Assembly: GCA_943737045.1 (NCBI GenBank)
Contig: CALSFV010000209.1
Location: 1-64,000, forward strand
DNA: 64,000 nt
Direction of reading: 5' to 3'
DNA from: Parapristionchus giblindavisi
Lineage: Eukaryota > Nematoda > Chromadorea > Rhabditida > Diplogasteridae
The position numbers and the translations under genes were made by a program. Of this stretch, positions 33,594 to 46,077 are shown one piece after another (the stretch's first letter is position 1; every line of letters starts with the position of its first letter). Under the pieces are notes generated by a model, which was not told the DNA's origin, made no database searches, and saw nothing but the letters and a program-made list of their open reading frames with translations.

Positions 33594-36500
33594 TTGCAAC
33601 GTAGCATAAAGTCCTTGTGCTCTCGCTTCTGTCAATAAAATATACGGAGGCGCATTGACGTTTCATCGAATTTCTTTAGAGTTAATGAATTACCATGACA
33701 CCACCATATTTCTCTCAGTCAAAGTCCCAAGATTCTTCATTCATTCGTACTTTACAATGATCAAGCTACTAGTAGTTTTCCTGATTATTGCTCTCTCCGA
33801 GGTACTATTTTTAACAATAAGCATTTGCTTCATATCGCACTTTTTAATGTTTTTTTCATCATAGGCACAGATGATTCGTGTCCACGTTGGCAAGAGTCAA
33901 TCTGGTCAACTTCCAAAGCAATTCAAAATGTTTCTCAAATGTATTCACGATTGCCAACAGGTAAAATGTTCTTCAATATTGCTCAATATTTTTATGATTT
34001 CAGAATTCCGAGTGTAAAACACTCCAATACGATGTAAATTCATCGACTTGTGATATTTCACAAGATGACGATATCCCCAATACCAACAAACTGATTGCTT
34101 TCAAGGAAGAATGCGCTTCGCCTATATCACCTACGCCACCTTTAGAAGCGACAACGGAAAATAACCTATTGAAACAGTCAACCACTCCCAATCAACCCGG
34201 AAAACTTATTTTTTCGAATGGAAAGTATATATGCGATAATGGCGGTGATATTTATATTGATTGGAAGAATAGGACCTCCGTCGGTAGCTTTCTCGTGGCT
34301 AATACTATTATCTATATGTTGCGCAACAGTGAGAGCATCGGTATCACAATAATGCAAAATGTAAAACACGCGTTCGATTCACAATGCGTCTTACATACAA
34401 AATCTGACTGTGAAGATAGTGTTCCCATTGGAAGCAACGCATATAGAGATGGAAATGAGTTCCGTTGCTTGGAAGGATTTAACTGGTCATTCTTAACCAC
34501 ACTGTCTTCCTCAACTCTTTCCATCAATAAATCCCCAGTTTGTTCGGGTGGACGTTGGAATTACGGTAGTACTGTAGATATCAATTATGTTTCATGTACA
34601 AAATAAATAGTACTTTTCCCGGCTCTTGTGATTGAAAAAAAACATGCACTTTACAACATCGTAAACTATTATTGATCAACTTATGTCATATATTTGTTTA
34701 TTATTTCAATATTTATTTCGTGAATAAAGTATGTCGAGTGATGTAGACATAGATCTATGAGAGAGTATAACCAATGAGGAGAGTAAAATTATCGTGGGAT
34801 GTGCCTTTAAAGCCAGACAAGCTAAAGGGTATAAATTTTGATGGAGTTTCTATCAGTGATAATTCAAAGTCAATTCAGTCCGGAGGGCCTAATCTCGTCT
34901 GCGGACCTACTTCACCTAATCGAATTTGACCTAATCGATATGAACTATAATTTATTCATCTCTTTGTATCTTTATTCGTGACTTCTATACACTGTTCCAA
35001 ATTCAAAAGGTACACACAGGCCGAGAAGCTATAGCTATAATAACTCCATTTGTGTTATGGTTCTTTGGTCAGAGTCGAGAGATAAGAGAGATATGAGAGA
35101 CAAAAGAGATTCAGACAGTGCGAGAGACTGTATTAGGAAGAGAGTACAGAGAAAGAAAAAACGGCGAGTCCAAAGTGATCTACGATCAATAGAGTCATCG
35201 TCTCATTGTCTCCTTTCCTTCTCGGTCATTTCCCGCCACAATCTTTCATTTTCACTTCCCACAATGCTCTATTCGTGTTTTCTTATTATTTGTACCGTCA
35301 AAACGAAAAAAAGTGAAACATTTTTCAAAAATTTTGAAAAATTTTGAAATAAGTTCACAAGATTCCCTGTTTGAGCATTTTTCGCGATCTTGATGATGTA
35401 TTATCTAAGGTTTTTCATTGTGGATGTGTTTGCCCAATACAGTTATGCACGACAAAAGTGAAAAAAATTAATCGGGAACGCTCCATAGCAGAATTGGTAT
35501 ACTGTAGCATTACTGTAGAATCTTACTGTAAAACTGCTGTAATCGAGCTTTTTTTGTCTAATAATGATTATATATATCATTACCTGACTTCCTATAGCGA
35601 ATTTGCACTGTTTGGAACTTGACAAAGATCAGGCTGCAAAAGTGGTATACTGTAGAAAATCCTACCGTATACCAGTTTCACAAAACAGCGTTCACAGTGA
35701 TTTATTTCAAAATTATTCTTCAAAGGTAAATTAGGCTCGTGTGACCAATTAGCCCATTTTAATTAGTTTCAATTTTGTTCTAGTACATATCCAAGATATT
35801 TCTATTAACTTTCGAATTTTCATTTCCATAATTTGATTCCTCATTCATAACCAATCGATGAATATTAATCGCTATACATGCAAATTACAATATGACAAGA
35901 AAGAGGGTTAAAACTCAGAGAAATATTTCATCACACTCTTCCTTGACTACCATCATAATGAAGTCATCATCGTGTCCTAGAATCACCTCATCCTCATCCT
36001 CTCCCTCCTCGAAGACGTTATCGTCATTCTCCGAGTCCTCCGACTTAACCACGACCTTTCTCTTCCTGGACGATCAACTGGTCGATCGAACACTCCACTT
36101 CGTCCCAGTGCTCTTCAGATGCAATTAGAACATCGGTATCTTCTGACTGAGCTTTCTCGAAGACATTATGACAGCTATAAAATCAGCAAAAGAAAATTGC
36201 GGCAAGGAGGATTGAACCCCTGACAGTCAAGAGAATAAATAGACACCTTATCCACTACACTACACAGGTAGTTGAGATGGTGTATGATAGATGAGTTCAC
36301 CAACCAATCCGGATGGTTTGTGTAGGAAACCACACGAATTTCTCAATCAAGAAAATCCTAAAATGCTCATAACTTTCGAGCGCAACCACACACGAAAACG
36401 TTCAGCATACCATTGAAAAGCTGTCGTCGAGTTCTATCGATTGAGCTATTGAAAACCTTTGGCTTCAATTTGTGTTTTGCATAAATCTATAAAATCGATT

Positions 36501-37421
36501 TTAAAAAATACTAATAAAAATATCGATCAGCCAATAATGCAGATATATTCTCCTGGTCATTCCAGTAAATTCTTCTATTGATGACTCGATACCAACACCA
36601 CTCCCCGAAGAGCTACAGAGCTCCAAAGTCGGCCAATTTCGGCGTCAAAAAAGTTTGTCGGCGTCTCTCGACGCCGAAAATGAAGATATGCCAAAAAGCT
36701 CGTGCAACCTTATTAGGGACCATATGGACTACCAAAAAATGAAATATTATGTGGGGGTCAGAAAATGTGCCAACGACCCCCTAATTTTATTCAATTCTTA
36801 CGCGACACGCGTGATATCTCTCTCTCTCTCTCTGATTATTTTAGTTTTCGATCGGCGATAGTGTCTTTAATCGATCTCTGATTTCTCTTTTCCCCATTTG
36901 CATATATTATCGATTGCGTAGTCTATCTCTTCATCATTCCAATTTGCTTATGACACATCATCATACAATCTTGTATCATTCTTCTTACAAGCTGTTTGTC
37001 GGCAAACGTAGTTCACAAGCGTAGGCGGATGCCATTTGAAGGGACTGAAACCTTTGTCAATGGTCTCTTCAACGATCTACGAGAACAGAGAAATAGTGTG
37101 CGCAATTAAGAGGCCATTGAGAGAGGTTGCGCTCCCTTTGAAAGAGATCCCCCCAACGCCTGTGACGCCGCAAAACCGTTTGTCAACGCTCATACATACG
37201 TCCTCAGTTGATCTTTCCGCTCTGGCTAGTCCCTCACATCCTGTCAATTCCATAACCTACTAGACTGCCAGTGCGGAGAGTTTAGCAATCACCTCGGATG
37301 TTCTCTTAATCATTTCAAATCCATTTCAGGTCCATCACGACTGATGACCGTCGATAATGGCATTCTACGACCACTCTCAACGACGATCATATACCAGCCC
37401 ACCGATGCTACCAGCGATGAT
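33594..37421 (+). repeat. Tandem repeat unit 3, cut short
   Basis: It matches unit 2 up to GATGATACCA at about 37421, then switches to the inside of a PAN_3/CW-like exon 3 (P7). Confidence 0.9.
33757..34606 (+). CDS. P6: secreted PAN_3/CW-like protein, copy of P5
   Basis: Exons 33757-33801, 33865-33960 and 34004-34606 give 247 residues. The protein appears identical to P5, and I saw no difference in the coding exons. Signal peptide, PAN_3/CW-like module, linker, variable segment and Cys-rich end are all intact. The poly(A) signal is at 34723-34728. Being identical over 5.4 kb, P5 and P6 result from a very recent duplication or an ongoing unequal exchange. If expressed they would raise the dose of one variant. 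Confidence 0.8.
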
Positions 37422-37801
37422 ACCATATATGTGATAATGATGGTGACATTTACCTTGATTGGAATAAGGACATCGCCATCGGCAGATTACTCTTTCCTAA
37501 TAACAATTTCTATTTTTTGCGGAACAATGAGAGCAGAAGTATCCGAAGAATCCAAAATGTAAAACAAACGCTCGATTCACCATGTTTCTTACATACAAAG
37601 TCTGACTGTGAAGATGATTTGCCCATTGGAAGCAACGCGTATAGAGATGGCAATGAGTTTCGTTGCTTGGAAGGATATAACTGGTCATACCTAACCACAC
37701 TATTTTCCTCAACTCTTTTCATCAATAAATCTCCGGTTTGTTCGGGTGGACGTTGGAATTACGGTAGTACTGTAGATACCCGTATTGTTTTCTGTGAATA
37801 G
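37422..37801 (+). pseudogene. P7: 5'-truncated PAN_3/CW-like gene at a fusion point
   Basis: Only the second half of exon 3 is present, from the C-D-N-D-G-D-I-Y region to F-C-E and the stop. The frame is open and the Cys pattern is kept. Signal peptide, PAN_3/CW-like module and promoter are missing, replaced by the truncated third 5.4-kb unit. The poly(A) signal is at 37926-37931. Its sequence is distinct from P4-P6, so it came from another copy. Confidence 0.85.
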
Positions 37802-38019
37802 TATATTTGCCGGCTATAATACATCCGCTCTTATGATTAAAATAACGTGCACTTTACAATATCATAAACATTATTGATCAACTTATGTTATATATTTGTT
37901 TATTATTTCAATATTTATTGCCGTGAATAAAGTATGTCAAGTGGTTTATGAGAGAGTATTACCAATGAGGAGACTCCTCAGGAGAGTAAAATTATCGTGT
38001 GGTCTTTAAAGCCAGACAA

Positions 38020-38293
38020 GCTGAAGGGTATAAATTTTGATAGAGTTTCAATATTGAGCGATCGTTACGGCTTTCAAAATGAAAAGAAGAGTGCGATTTG
38101 ACAAAAGTTACGAGTGTTTTACAGCGGTTCTAACGCACAGGGAGAGTGGTCATTGAAAATTTGGTTTACTTCTTACAATGAGCTTGGGAGAGTTCGAGTT
38201 AAATACATAATCAGGGAATTTGATCAAGGAACAAAAAAGATACTTATTTATGTAGAAGATTCTTCGCAAATTGAAATTTTCATGCTGAAGTAA
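38020..38293 (+). pseudogene. Relic coding exon of an unidentified gene, copy 1
   Basis: An open frame continues for about 90 codons with one TGA (38099-38101). It contains S-D-R-Y-G-F-Q-N-E-K-K-S, Q-G-E-W-S-L-K-I-W-F-T-S, R-V-R-V-K-Y-I-I-R-E-F-D and I-L-I-Y-V-E-D-S-S-Q, ending in a TAA. Two more copies with different lesions follow P9 and P11. The composition looks like a real globular protein. I do not recognise the family. Confidence 0.55.
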
Positions 38294-38860
38294 GAATAAT
38301 AACGCATACGTAACACCACATTACAGTAGAGATGCCAATAGCTATTGTAAAAGGTAAAGTTAAAGGCACAACCCGTTCTTCAAGCTACACGAAGTCCTGC
38401 TGGTGATCACTGCTAGGTCAGTGATAATTCAAGGCCAATTCAGTCCAGAAGGCCTACTCTCGTCTTCGGACCTACTTCACCTAATCGAACTTGACCTAAT
38501 CGATATGAAGTATAATTTATTGATCTCTTTGCTTTGATTTCACAGATCTTTGATCTTTGATCTCTTGTCAGTCGAAAAACCGAGAAGCTATAGCTATAGT
38601 AACTCTAATTGTGTTTTGGTTCTTTGATCAGAGCGGAGAGATAAGATACATAAGAGAGACAAAAGAGATTCAGACATTGCGAGCGACTGCATTAGGAAGA
38701 GAGTATAGAGAAAGAAAAGATGGCGAGTCCAAAGTGATCTACGATCGATAGTGTTTATCCATCATTGTCTCCCTTCCTTTTTCTGTCATTTTTCCTGCAA
38801 CAATATTTCACTTTCGCGTCTCACAATCCTTTTTTCGTGTGTATTCTATTTGAAATTAGT
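38294..38860. other. Intergenic, diverged copy of the unit junction
   Basis: It is similar to 46080-46676 and 53880-54490 but clearly diverged. It contains a short GATCTTT heptamer run at 38548-38562. No gene is seen. Confidence 0.5.
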
Positions 38861-39010
38861 TAATCTCTCCCTCTGTATCTTTTAGAATCTCTCTCCCTAT
38901 CCCTCTTTCTACGTTCAGATCGTAAACTTTGGTCGTCCCTCTTATCCCGGGGTTCCTTTTTCAAATCAATCTCTGTTTAGAGAGATCCGATGTGAACAGA
39001 GACTGTGAAG

Positions 39011-39013
<3 letters not shown>

Positions 39014-39052
<39 letters not shown>
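39014..39052 (+). repeat. (AG)n microsatellite
   Basis: About 19 AG units are present here. The copy in unit B (46829-46875) is longer. Confidence 0.95.
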
Positions 39053-39056
<4 letters not shown>

Positions 39057-39239
39057 GTTGGAGAGAGAGTGGGAGGGGAGAGAGAGTGGGATAATGAGAG
39101 AGTACGGCAAAAGATAGACAGTTCATGTAAGATATACCAATCGACCTATCACTATTTCCCGCCATTACAGATCATTTTACCGCCTTTTTTTTCAATAACA
39201 TGACGTGTCATTATAGTTTTCTAAAGGATTTACTCGTTC

Positions 39240-39400
39240 GAACACTCTCTGTCTCTTTTTCCTTCTCCTCTCAACCCCCCCCCCCCCCCTCTTCCTCTTC
39301 CTCTCCCTCTCCCTCTACCTCTCCTCCCTCTACTTCTACCTCTTCCTCTGTATCTCTCTCTCATTCTTTTACTTTTAAATCGACGATAGTGTCTTTAATC
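39240..39400 (+). repeat. CT-rich low-complexity tract with a C run
   Basis: CCTCTTCCTCTCCCTCT-type repeats follow a run of about 14 C. The open frames across it are composition artefacts. The copy in unit B is at about 47060-47190. Confidence 0.9.
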
Positions 39401-40074
39401 GTTCTCTGGTTTCTCTTTTCCCCATTTGCATATGTATATTATCGATGGCGTCTAGTCCTTCATCAATCCAATTTGCATATGACACAGCATCATACAATCT
39501 TGTCTCATTCTTCATATTTTCGTTTGCAGTCTTCTGCCGTCTTGCCACCCCTCGCTTCCCTGTTTTCATCCTTTTTGTCTTTAATCTTTTCTTTGTCGAG
39601 TTCAGACCATTGTATATCTTCGTATTCTTCAGTTATTGTGATCTTTCCGCTCTGGCCACGCTCTCATGTCCTGTCAGTTTAATTACCTACGAGAGTGCAA
39701 GGGTGGGTAATTTCGCAATGCGATTGGGTGATGTTTATCTAAATCATTTCAAATCTATTTCAGGTCCATCACGATTGATGGCCATCGATGATGGCTTTCC
39801 ACGACCACTCTCAACGACGATCATCAACGATGGCCAACTACCATGCTTCCAGCTACCAGCGATGATACCAAAGGTGCGTGGCTACTAAACGTTCTGTCTA
39901 TACAGCGAGAGCGGTCATGAAAACTTTGAAATGGCCAAAATGTTTAGTTATCTGCGCTCTCTCAATTTGGCTCTATCACTTTCGCTCGTTTCGCAGTTTC
40001 CTAATAATCCACCTGAAAAGACGTTGTTGCTCTTTTATTGCCGTTTGTGATGTTTCTCTGAGGCCGTATCCACG

Positions 40075-40147
40075 ACGTTATGTCATAACCGTAGGCGGAG
40101 GCGCTTGCCAAAAACAAGCCCTCCCCTACGCTTGTGACGTCACGGTT
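40075..40147. mobile_element. Palindromic element, CGTAGGCGGAGG family (unit A)
   Basis: Same hairpin as at 26898, with TTATGTCATAACC in the left arm. The unit B copy is at 47898-47970. Confidence 0.75.
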
Positions 40148-40730
40148 TGAAAACGTGCATGCATACGCCTTCTAACGTGAATGAAAAAAGCACTTTAAAA
40201 CAGAGCTTTAGATGAACTTTTCTTTTCCTTTACGACTGTTAATTAAACAATAAAAGGGTTGCAGACGACGAACGTTTACCTAACACTCTGTCCTAATCTT
40301 GTAAGAAAAGAATTAACACTGTACATTTTGCTTTTTTCTTGTCATTTCACGACTTTTAACCTCAACATCAATGAAGAAAACGTTGGCAAAGCTGAAATGG
40401 TTGAAATAATCGTAATTTATTATTTAACATGTTTATTTTTACATGCGATCATGTCTACGTCATCAGCGTCACCTGTGACACCATCACTGCGCTCAATTGT
40501 GCTCGTTGCGGATTCTCTACTCGATGAGGGGATCCTTTCCTGCTGAAGGATGCTGCACTACTTAAGGATAATGTATTTTCCCGAAATGAATAAAGTTTTT
40601 GGGGAGTTGACATCTGCATGCGGTGTCCCTGCCCGCGAAGTTAAATGGGCGGAGTCAGAATCAGTATATAGATATAGGTCACAAGGAATGGGCTGAACCA
40701 TTCATATAGGTCGTTTGACACATTACGTAA

Positions 40731-40970
40731 TAGGGACCCATGGTCTAGTGGATAAGAGGTCGGACAATCAAACCGAGCGGTTGGTCGGCAGAAAGGTTCG
40801 ACCCCCCAATAGGATTGGCAAAAGATAATCCTCGATTGTATCCTCCATTTTTTTATACTCAACTGTTTTTGCTATTTTTTCACTTGATATATTCCTAGTT
40901 TGCCCTGTCCACCGTCTAGTACGGCACAGAGGTTCCATAGGACGAATCGTGAAGTGACTTATTTCACAAA
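40731..40970 (+). mobile_element. tRNA-derived SINE (unit A)
   Basis: A-box TGGTCTAGTGG is at 40741-40751 and B-box-like GGTTCGACCCC is at about 40795. The tail resembles the other copies. The unit B copy is at 48554-48793. Confidence 0.65.
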
Positions 40971-41538
40971 ACATAAATATACAAAAAGAACGTCGTTCTG
41001 AATCAATCGATAAATTATTAATTAAAGAGCAAATATACCAGAATTTGTTATGAGTATCGATTAATAATGAAATATCGATTATTTCTATATTTTGCGATTT
41101 CAAAAAATTGAAAATTATGACAAAAACACGTGTGATCATTGAGCTGATATGCAATTTGTGGAAATTTTTAAAAATATGACCAATTTTTGATTATTATCGA
41201 TCGATCACATATGTGTTGGGTAGCTGTAGTGTTAATCTCATTCGATGTCACACTACCGTAGAGAGCGTATATCTACTCTGGATAGTGTCATGATAATTAA
41301 TAAGTGTGTATTTGTTTCACAGAATGAGTAAAATCAAAAATCCTCTTATGTGTTTGCCTTTAGAAAAAAAACGCAAAATGCAACGTAGGATAAAGTCCTT
41401 GTGCTCTCGCTTCTGTCAATAAAATATACGGAGGTGCATTGACGTTTCATCGAATTTCTTTAGAGTTGATGAATTTCCATGGCACCACCACATTCCTCTC
41501 AGTCAAAGTCCCAAGATTCTTCATTCATTCACTTTACA

Positions 41539-42570
41539 ATGATCAAGCTCACAGTAGTATTCCTGATTATTGCTCTCTCAGAGGTATTTATTTAACAATA
41601 AGCATGTGCTTTATATTCACAGCACATTAGCTCTGCTCTGTAAAAATATCATCGTCTGTTCTCATGTAAGAAAAAACTGGGAATAATTTTTAATAAAAAA
41701 TACATATTTAAAATTACACCACTAGCCTAATATTCTTTGGTAATAATAATTTCAAATATTTACAATCAAATATTCAAAGCCTAGCATAATTCATTACATA
41801 ATTCTTGATTAAATTATAATTTTATTTTTCATGATAGGCACAGATGATTCGTGTCCACGTTGGCAAGAGTCAATCTGGTCAACTTCCAAAGCAATTCAAA
41901 ATGTTTCTCAAATGTATTCACGATTGTCAACAGGTAAAATGTTCTTCAATATTGCTCAATATTTTCATGATTTCAGAATCCCGAGTGCAAAACACTCCAA
42001 TACGATGCGAATGCATTGACTTGTGATATTTCGCAACAGAACTTCCCTAATTCCAACAAACTCCTTGCTTTCAAGGAAGAATGCGCTACGCCGATACCAC
42101 CTACGCCATCCGTAGATGAGACAACAGAAACTAACTTACTGGAACAGTCAACTAGTCCCAATCAACCCGGCAAACTTATTTATTCGAAAGGAAAGTATAT
42201 ATGCGATAATGGTGGAGACATTTACGTTGAGTTTATCAGGACCGTTGTCGGAAAATCAATCGTGCCTAATGGTCGTTACTATTTGGTGCGTAACAGTGAG
42301 AGCATCAGTATACTAATACTGCGAAATATGGAACACGCGCTCAATTCACAATGCGTCTTACATACAAAATCTGACTGTGAAGATAGTGTTCCCATTGGAA
42401 GCAACGCGTATAGAGATGGAAATGAGTTCATATGCTTGAAAGGATTTAACTGGTCATACTTAACTGCCGTGTCAACTACAAATCTTCCCATCAATAAATC
42501 CCCAGTTTGTTCGGGTGGACGTTGGATCTATTCTAGTACCGTAGATATCCATTCTGTTATATGTAAATAG
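41539..42570 (+). CDS. P8: secreted PAN_3/CW-like Cys-rich protein
   Basis: Exons 41539-41583, 41838-41933 and 41977-42570 give 244 residues. The signal peptide starts M-I-K-L-T-V-V-F-L. The PAN_3/CW-like module has C-I-H-D-C, N-P-E-C, T-C-D-I and L-L-A-F-K-E-E-C, followed by the linker T-P-I-P-P-T-P-S. The variable segment holds V-E-F-I-R-T-V-V-G-K. The Cys-rich end closes with V-C-S-G-G-R-W-I-Y and V-I-C-K. Intron 1 is 254 bp, longer than in P4-P6 (64 bp) but close to that of P1. The promoter block is complete (41383-41538). The poly(A) signal at 42765-42770 follows an inserted TAAGTAACTTAAGTTACT cluster. Confidence 0.8.
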
Positions 42571-42644
42571 TACATATCCCCGACTATTATGCATCCGCTC
42601 TTGTGATTGAAATAACGTGCACTGTGCATAAACTATAATTGATC

Positions 42645-42724
42645 AACTTATCATAAGTAACTTATGTAACTTAAGTTACTCATAAGTAAATTAAGTTTTT
42701 TTCATAAGTAACTTAAGTTACTTT
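42645..42724. repeat. Palindromic ATAAGTAACTTAAGTTACT cluster in 3' UTR of P8
   Basis: An 80-bp block of alternating CATAAGTAACTT and AAGTTACTTATG words splits the 3' UTR sequence that is continuous in P4-P6. It can form strong hairpins in RNA. It is present also at about 50468-50547 (P10). Confidence 0.85.
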
Positions 42725-42839
42725 TGTCATATATTTGTTTCCGATTTCAATATTTATTGTCGTGAATAAAGTATGTTAAGTGATGTAGACATTAATACTA
42801 AACAAAGCAGCATAAGCGGCGGTTATACTAACACTTAGA

Positions 42840-43250
42840 AAAAAGATAAGGGTAAAGGTAAAACCCCACTTTTGACACGATAGAGCATTTATTCTTAAGG
42901 GATATCTGTTGAGCAGTCTGCTACACTACAAAAATTGTCTGCGTTGTGTTTCTTCATCTTCACAATGAACAATCTTCATTACAATTCAATTTAATTCATT
43001 TGAAATTTGCGATTTCAATAAAATATGCATTTTTTAAAATAAGATGACCAATTATTGATTTTTTTTTGGCCTGAAACCCGTATATGGAGAGTTACGATAG
43101 GGAGGTAACGGTAGACAAACCGAAACTAGCATACTGTGGAATCAATCTCAGAGAGCGTTTATTTACTCTGTCGGGATAATTAATACGCATGATATTTGTT
43201 TCATGGAATGAGTAAAATCAAAATTCCTCTTATTTTTTTTGCCTGTTGAA
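42840..43250. other. Intergenic between P8 and P9
   Basis: A dispersed repeat shared with 61940-62300 (contains ATGAACAATCTTCATTACAA and GGCCTGAAACCCGT) fills most of this stretch. No gene is seen. Confidence 0.55.
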
Positions 43251-43387
43251 GAAAAAACGCCAATTGCAACGTAGCATAAAGTCCTTGTGCTCTCGCTTCT
43301 GTCAATAAAATATACGGAGGCGCATTGATGATTCATCGAATTTCTTTAGAGTTGATGAATCACCATGGTACCACTATATTCCTCTTA

Positions 43388-43819
43388 CAAGGGGATGGTC
43401 GCAACTGGTCCTGGCCATATCAGATGGCAATAACATGACTACGATCAATTTAAGATGCTGATGACGAATCCGTTTTCAGGAAGTGCCTAATCGACCTGAT
43501 TTTCGAGGAAATCAATATCTTAATTCGGAAATACGTGTGGTTACCTACTCAAACCGTCCGGATGGGCTGGTGAATTCATCTATAAACTCTCGCAATAGTT
43601 TAGCTTACATTACCGGATTTTTCCGATGTAATCCAGATAGTTTGTGAAGGAAACTACACGACTTTTCGAAATAACAAGGCATATTTCAATAACGATTTTC
43701 TCGGAATAGAGGTCGATTAGGCATTTTCAGAATACGGATTCGTAATCAGCATCGAAAACTGATCCTAGTCATGTTATTGCCATCTCATACAGCCAGGACC
43801 AGTTGCGACCATCCCCTTG
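43388..43819. mobile_element. Harbinger-like MITE in the P9 promoter, TTA target duplication
   Basis: Terminal inverted repeats CAAGGGGATGGTCGCAACTG and the exact complement delimit 432 bp. TTA is duplicated at 43385-43387 and 43820-43822. A 3-bp TTA duplication is typical of PIF/Harbinger elements (established). It has no transposase. It lies 34 bp upstream of the P9 ATG. The copy in unit B is at 51205-51636. Confidence 0.88.
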
Positions 43820-43853
43820 TTAGTCCCAAGATTCTTAATTCATTCACTTTACA

Positions 43854-45594
43854 ATGATCAAGCTCACAGTAATTTTCCTGATTATTGCTCTCTCCGAGGT
43901 ATTATTTTTAACAATAAGCATGTCCTTCATATTTATAGTACATTAGCTCTGCTCGGTAAAAATATCATCGCAAATATTTATTTATCGCAAATCCAGATGC
44001 TCTTATATTTATCGCATTTTCCACTCCAATAGTCCTAAACTATACTCTCGCCTGTTTATGACTTACGTCCGTCCCATTCTCGAAAATTGTTCTGAACTTT
44101 GGTCTCCCCATGAGGAACAGCTGATAAAAGTCATTGAAAATGTTCAAAAAGTGTATACTCGTCGTATTGTTGCAAAGTGCAAACTTCCTTATACATCTTA
44201 TTCTAATCGATTAATTTATCTGAATTTAGAGCCTCTTCAGAATCGACGTGCTCTTGCAGACTTGTGCTTCGCCTACAAAGTGACACACGGACTCATCGAG
44301 ATCAACAATCCCCTCTTCTTCCTACCCTCCCTAAATACAAGACATTCCCGTAGAAACAATTTCATTTATAGAAAACATATTTTTAAATCCACTCGCTTTG
44401 CTAATTTCATTTCTAATCGTGTAGTCAACTCTTGGAATCAGCTTAATAATAATATTATAATATGTCCTTCTGTAAAATCTTTCCGAAAATCCATCGCTTC
44501 ATTACCGTCTTTGTAAGAATTTCATTTTATTTGTACTTTTCATCTTTGCTACCCAAGTCGTAGCATCGTATTTATGCGTACTCCACTACCTATCAAATAT
44601 TTTATCAGAAATTATACTTTACTTTCGCACCGCATAAAGTATATTATTATTATTATTATTATCGACTTTTTTCATGTAAAAAAAAAGCTGGGTTTATTTT
44701 TTGAAAAAAATGCATATTTGAAATTACACCACTAGCCTAATTCTTTGGTAATAGTAATTTCAAATATTCACAATCAAATATTCAAAGTCTAACAAAACAT
44801 AACAAATGTACATGATTCTTGACGCACTTTATACAGTTTTTTTCATCATAGGCACAGATGAATCGTATCCATGTTGGCAAGAGTCAATATGATCAACTTC
44901 CAAAGGAATTCAAACTGTTTCTAAAATGCATTCACGATTGTCAAAAGGTAAGATATTCTTCAATATTGCTCAATATTGTCATGCTTTCAGAATTCCGAAT
45001 GCAAAATACTCCAATACAATGTGAAGTCATCGACTTGTGATATTTCACAAGATGACGATGTCCCCAATTCCAACAAACTCCTTGCTTTCAAGGAAAAATG
45101 CGCTTCGCCTATATCACCTACGCCATCCGTAGATGAGACAACGAAAACAAACTCATTAGGACTGCCAACCTCTCCCAATCTTTCGGGCAAACTTATTGAT
45201 TCGAATTGAACGTATATATATGTGATAATGGTGGTGACATTTATGTTGACGGTTGGGTACGATCTTGGTCGGAAAATCAATCGTGCCTGCTGAAATTAAT
45301 GAATTTTCATTGCGTAACAGTGACAGCATCGGAATCGTTATATCAAAAAATATAAAGGAAGCGCTCAACTCACAATGCTTCTTGAATGCAAAGTCTGACT
45401 GTGAAGATAGTGTTCCCATTGGAAACAACGCGTATAGAGATGGCAATGAGTTCCGTTGCTTGAAAGGATATAACTGGTCATACTTAAATACCGGACCAAC
45501 TACGATGCTTCCCATCAATAAATCCCCAGCTTGTTCGGGTGGACGTTGGAGTTATGGTAGTAACGTAGATATCCGTATTGTTGCCTGTGAATAG
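43854..45594 (+). pseudogene. P9: PAN_3/CW-like pseudogene with stop, frameshift, LINE and MITE insertions
   Basis: Exons 43854-43898, 44852-44947 and 44991-45594 are recognisable with good splice sites. Exon 3 has a TGA at 45207-45209, where other copies read GGA, and two extra bases a few codons later (TATATATATGTG). The reading frame therefore moves before the variable segment. Downstream the Cys-rich end is well preserved in the new frame. Intron 1 carries a LINE fragment and the promoter is split by a MITE. Because P11 has the same lesions, P9 was broken before the 7.8-kb duplication. Confidence 0.85.
43975..44662 (+). mobile_element. 5'-truncated LINE fragment (C-terminal reverse transcriptase region)
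   Basis: An open frame from about 43996 to 44516 encodes the end of a non-LTR retrotransposon polymerase: Y-V-R-P-I-L-E, L-W-S-P, I-E-N-V-Q-K-V-Y-T-R-R-I, N-R-R-A-L-A-D-L, Y-K-V-T-H-G-L and N-S-W-N-Q-L. Catalytic motifs are lost through the 5' truncation. The 3' end is a (TTA)n run, as in several LINE clades. ATCG at both edges may be the target duplication. It lies in intron 1 of P9. Confidence 0.85.
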
Positions 45595-45854
45595 TACTTT
45601 GCCCGGCTATTATGCATCCGCCCTTGTGATATAAATAACCAACAAAACTTGATCAACTATTATCATAGTCTGATTGTTTGATTATTGATTTTGTTTCTGA
45701 TTTCAATTTTTATTGTAGTGAATAAAGTAAGTCAAGTGATGTAGACATAGATCTATGAGAGAGTATTACCAATGAGGAGAGTAAAATTATCGTATGGTCT
45801 TTAAAGCCAGACAAGCTAAAGGGTATAAATTTTGATGAAGTTTCTATCTTGAGC

Positions 45855-46077
45855 GATCGTTACGGCTTTGAAAATGAAAAGAAGAGTACGATATATCAAA
45901 AGTTACGAGTGTTTTACAGCGGTTCTCCAACACAGGGAGAGTGGTCATTGAAAACTTGGTTTACTTCTGAGCTTTGGCGAGTTCGAGTTAAATAGTCAGG
46001 GAATTTGATCAAGGAACAAAAAGAGATACTTATTTATGTGGAAGATTCTTCGCAATTTCAATTTTCATGCTGAAGTT
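45855..46077 (+). pseudogene. Relic coding exon of an unidentified gene, copy 2
   Basis: Same sequence family as 38020-38293. S-D-R-Y-G-F-E-N-E-K-K-S-T-I-Y-Q-K-L is open through the position that is TGA in copy 1, but a TAG at 45993-45995 and a frameshift follow. Confidence 0.55.

Noticed and set aside
39200..39682. 160-codon frame, and 147-codon frames at 39445 and 47264
   Set aside because: They run through CT-rich low-complexity DNA. Composition, not coding, keeps them open, and the unit B copy is altered by the C-run length.
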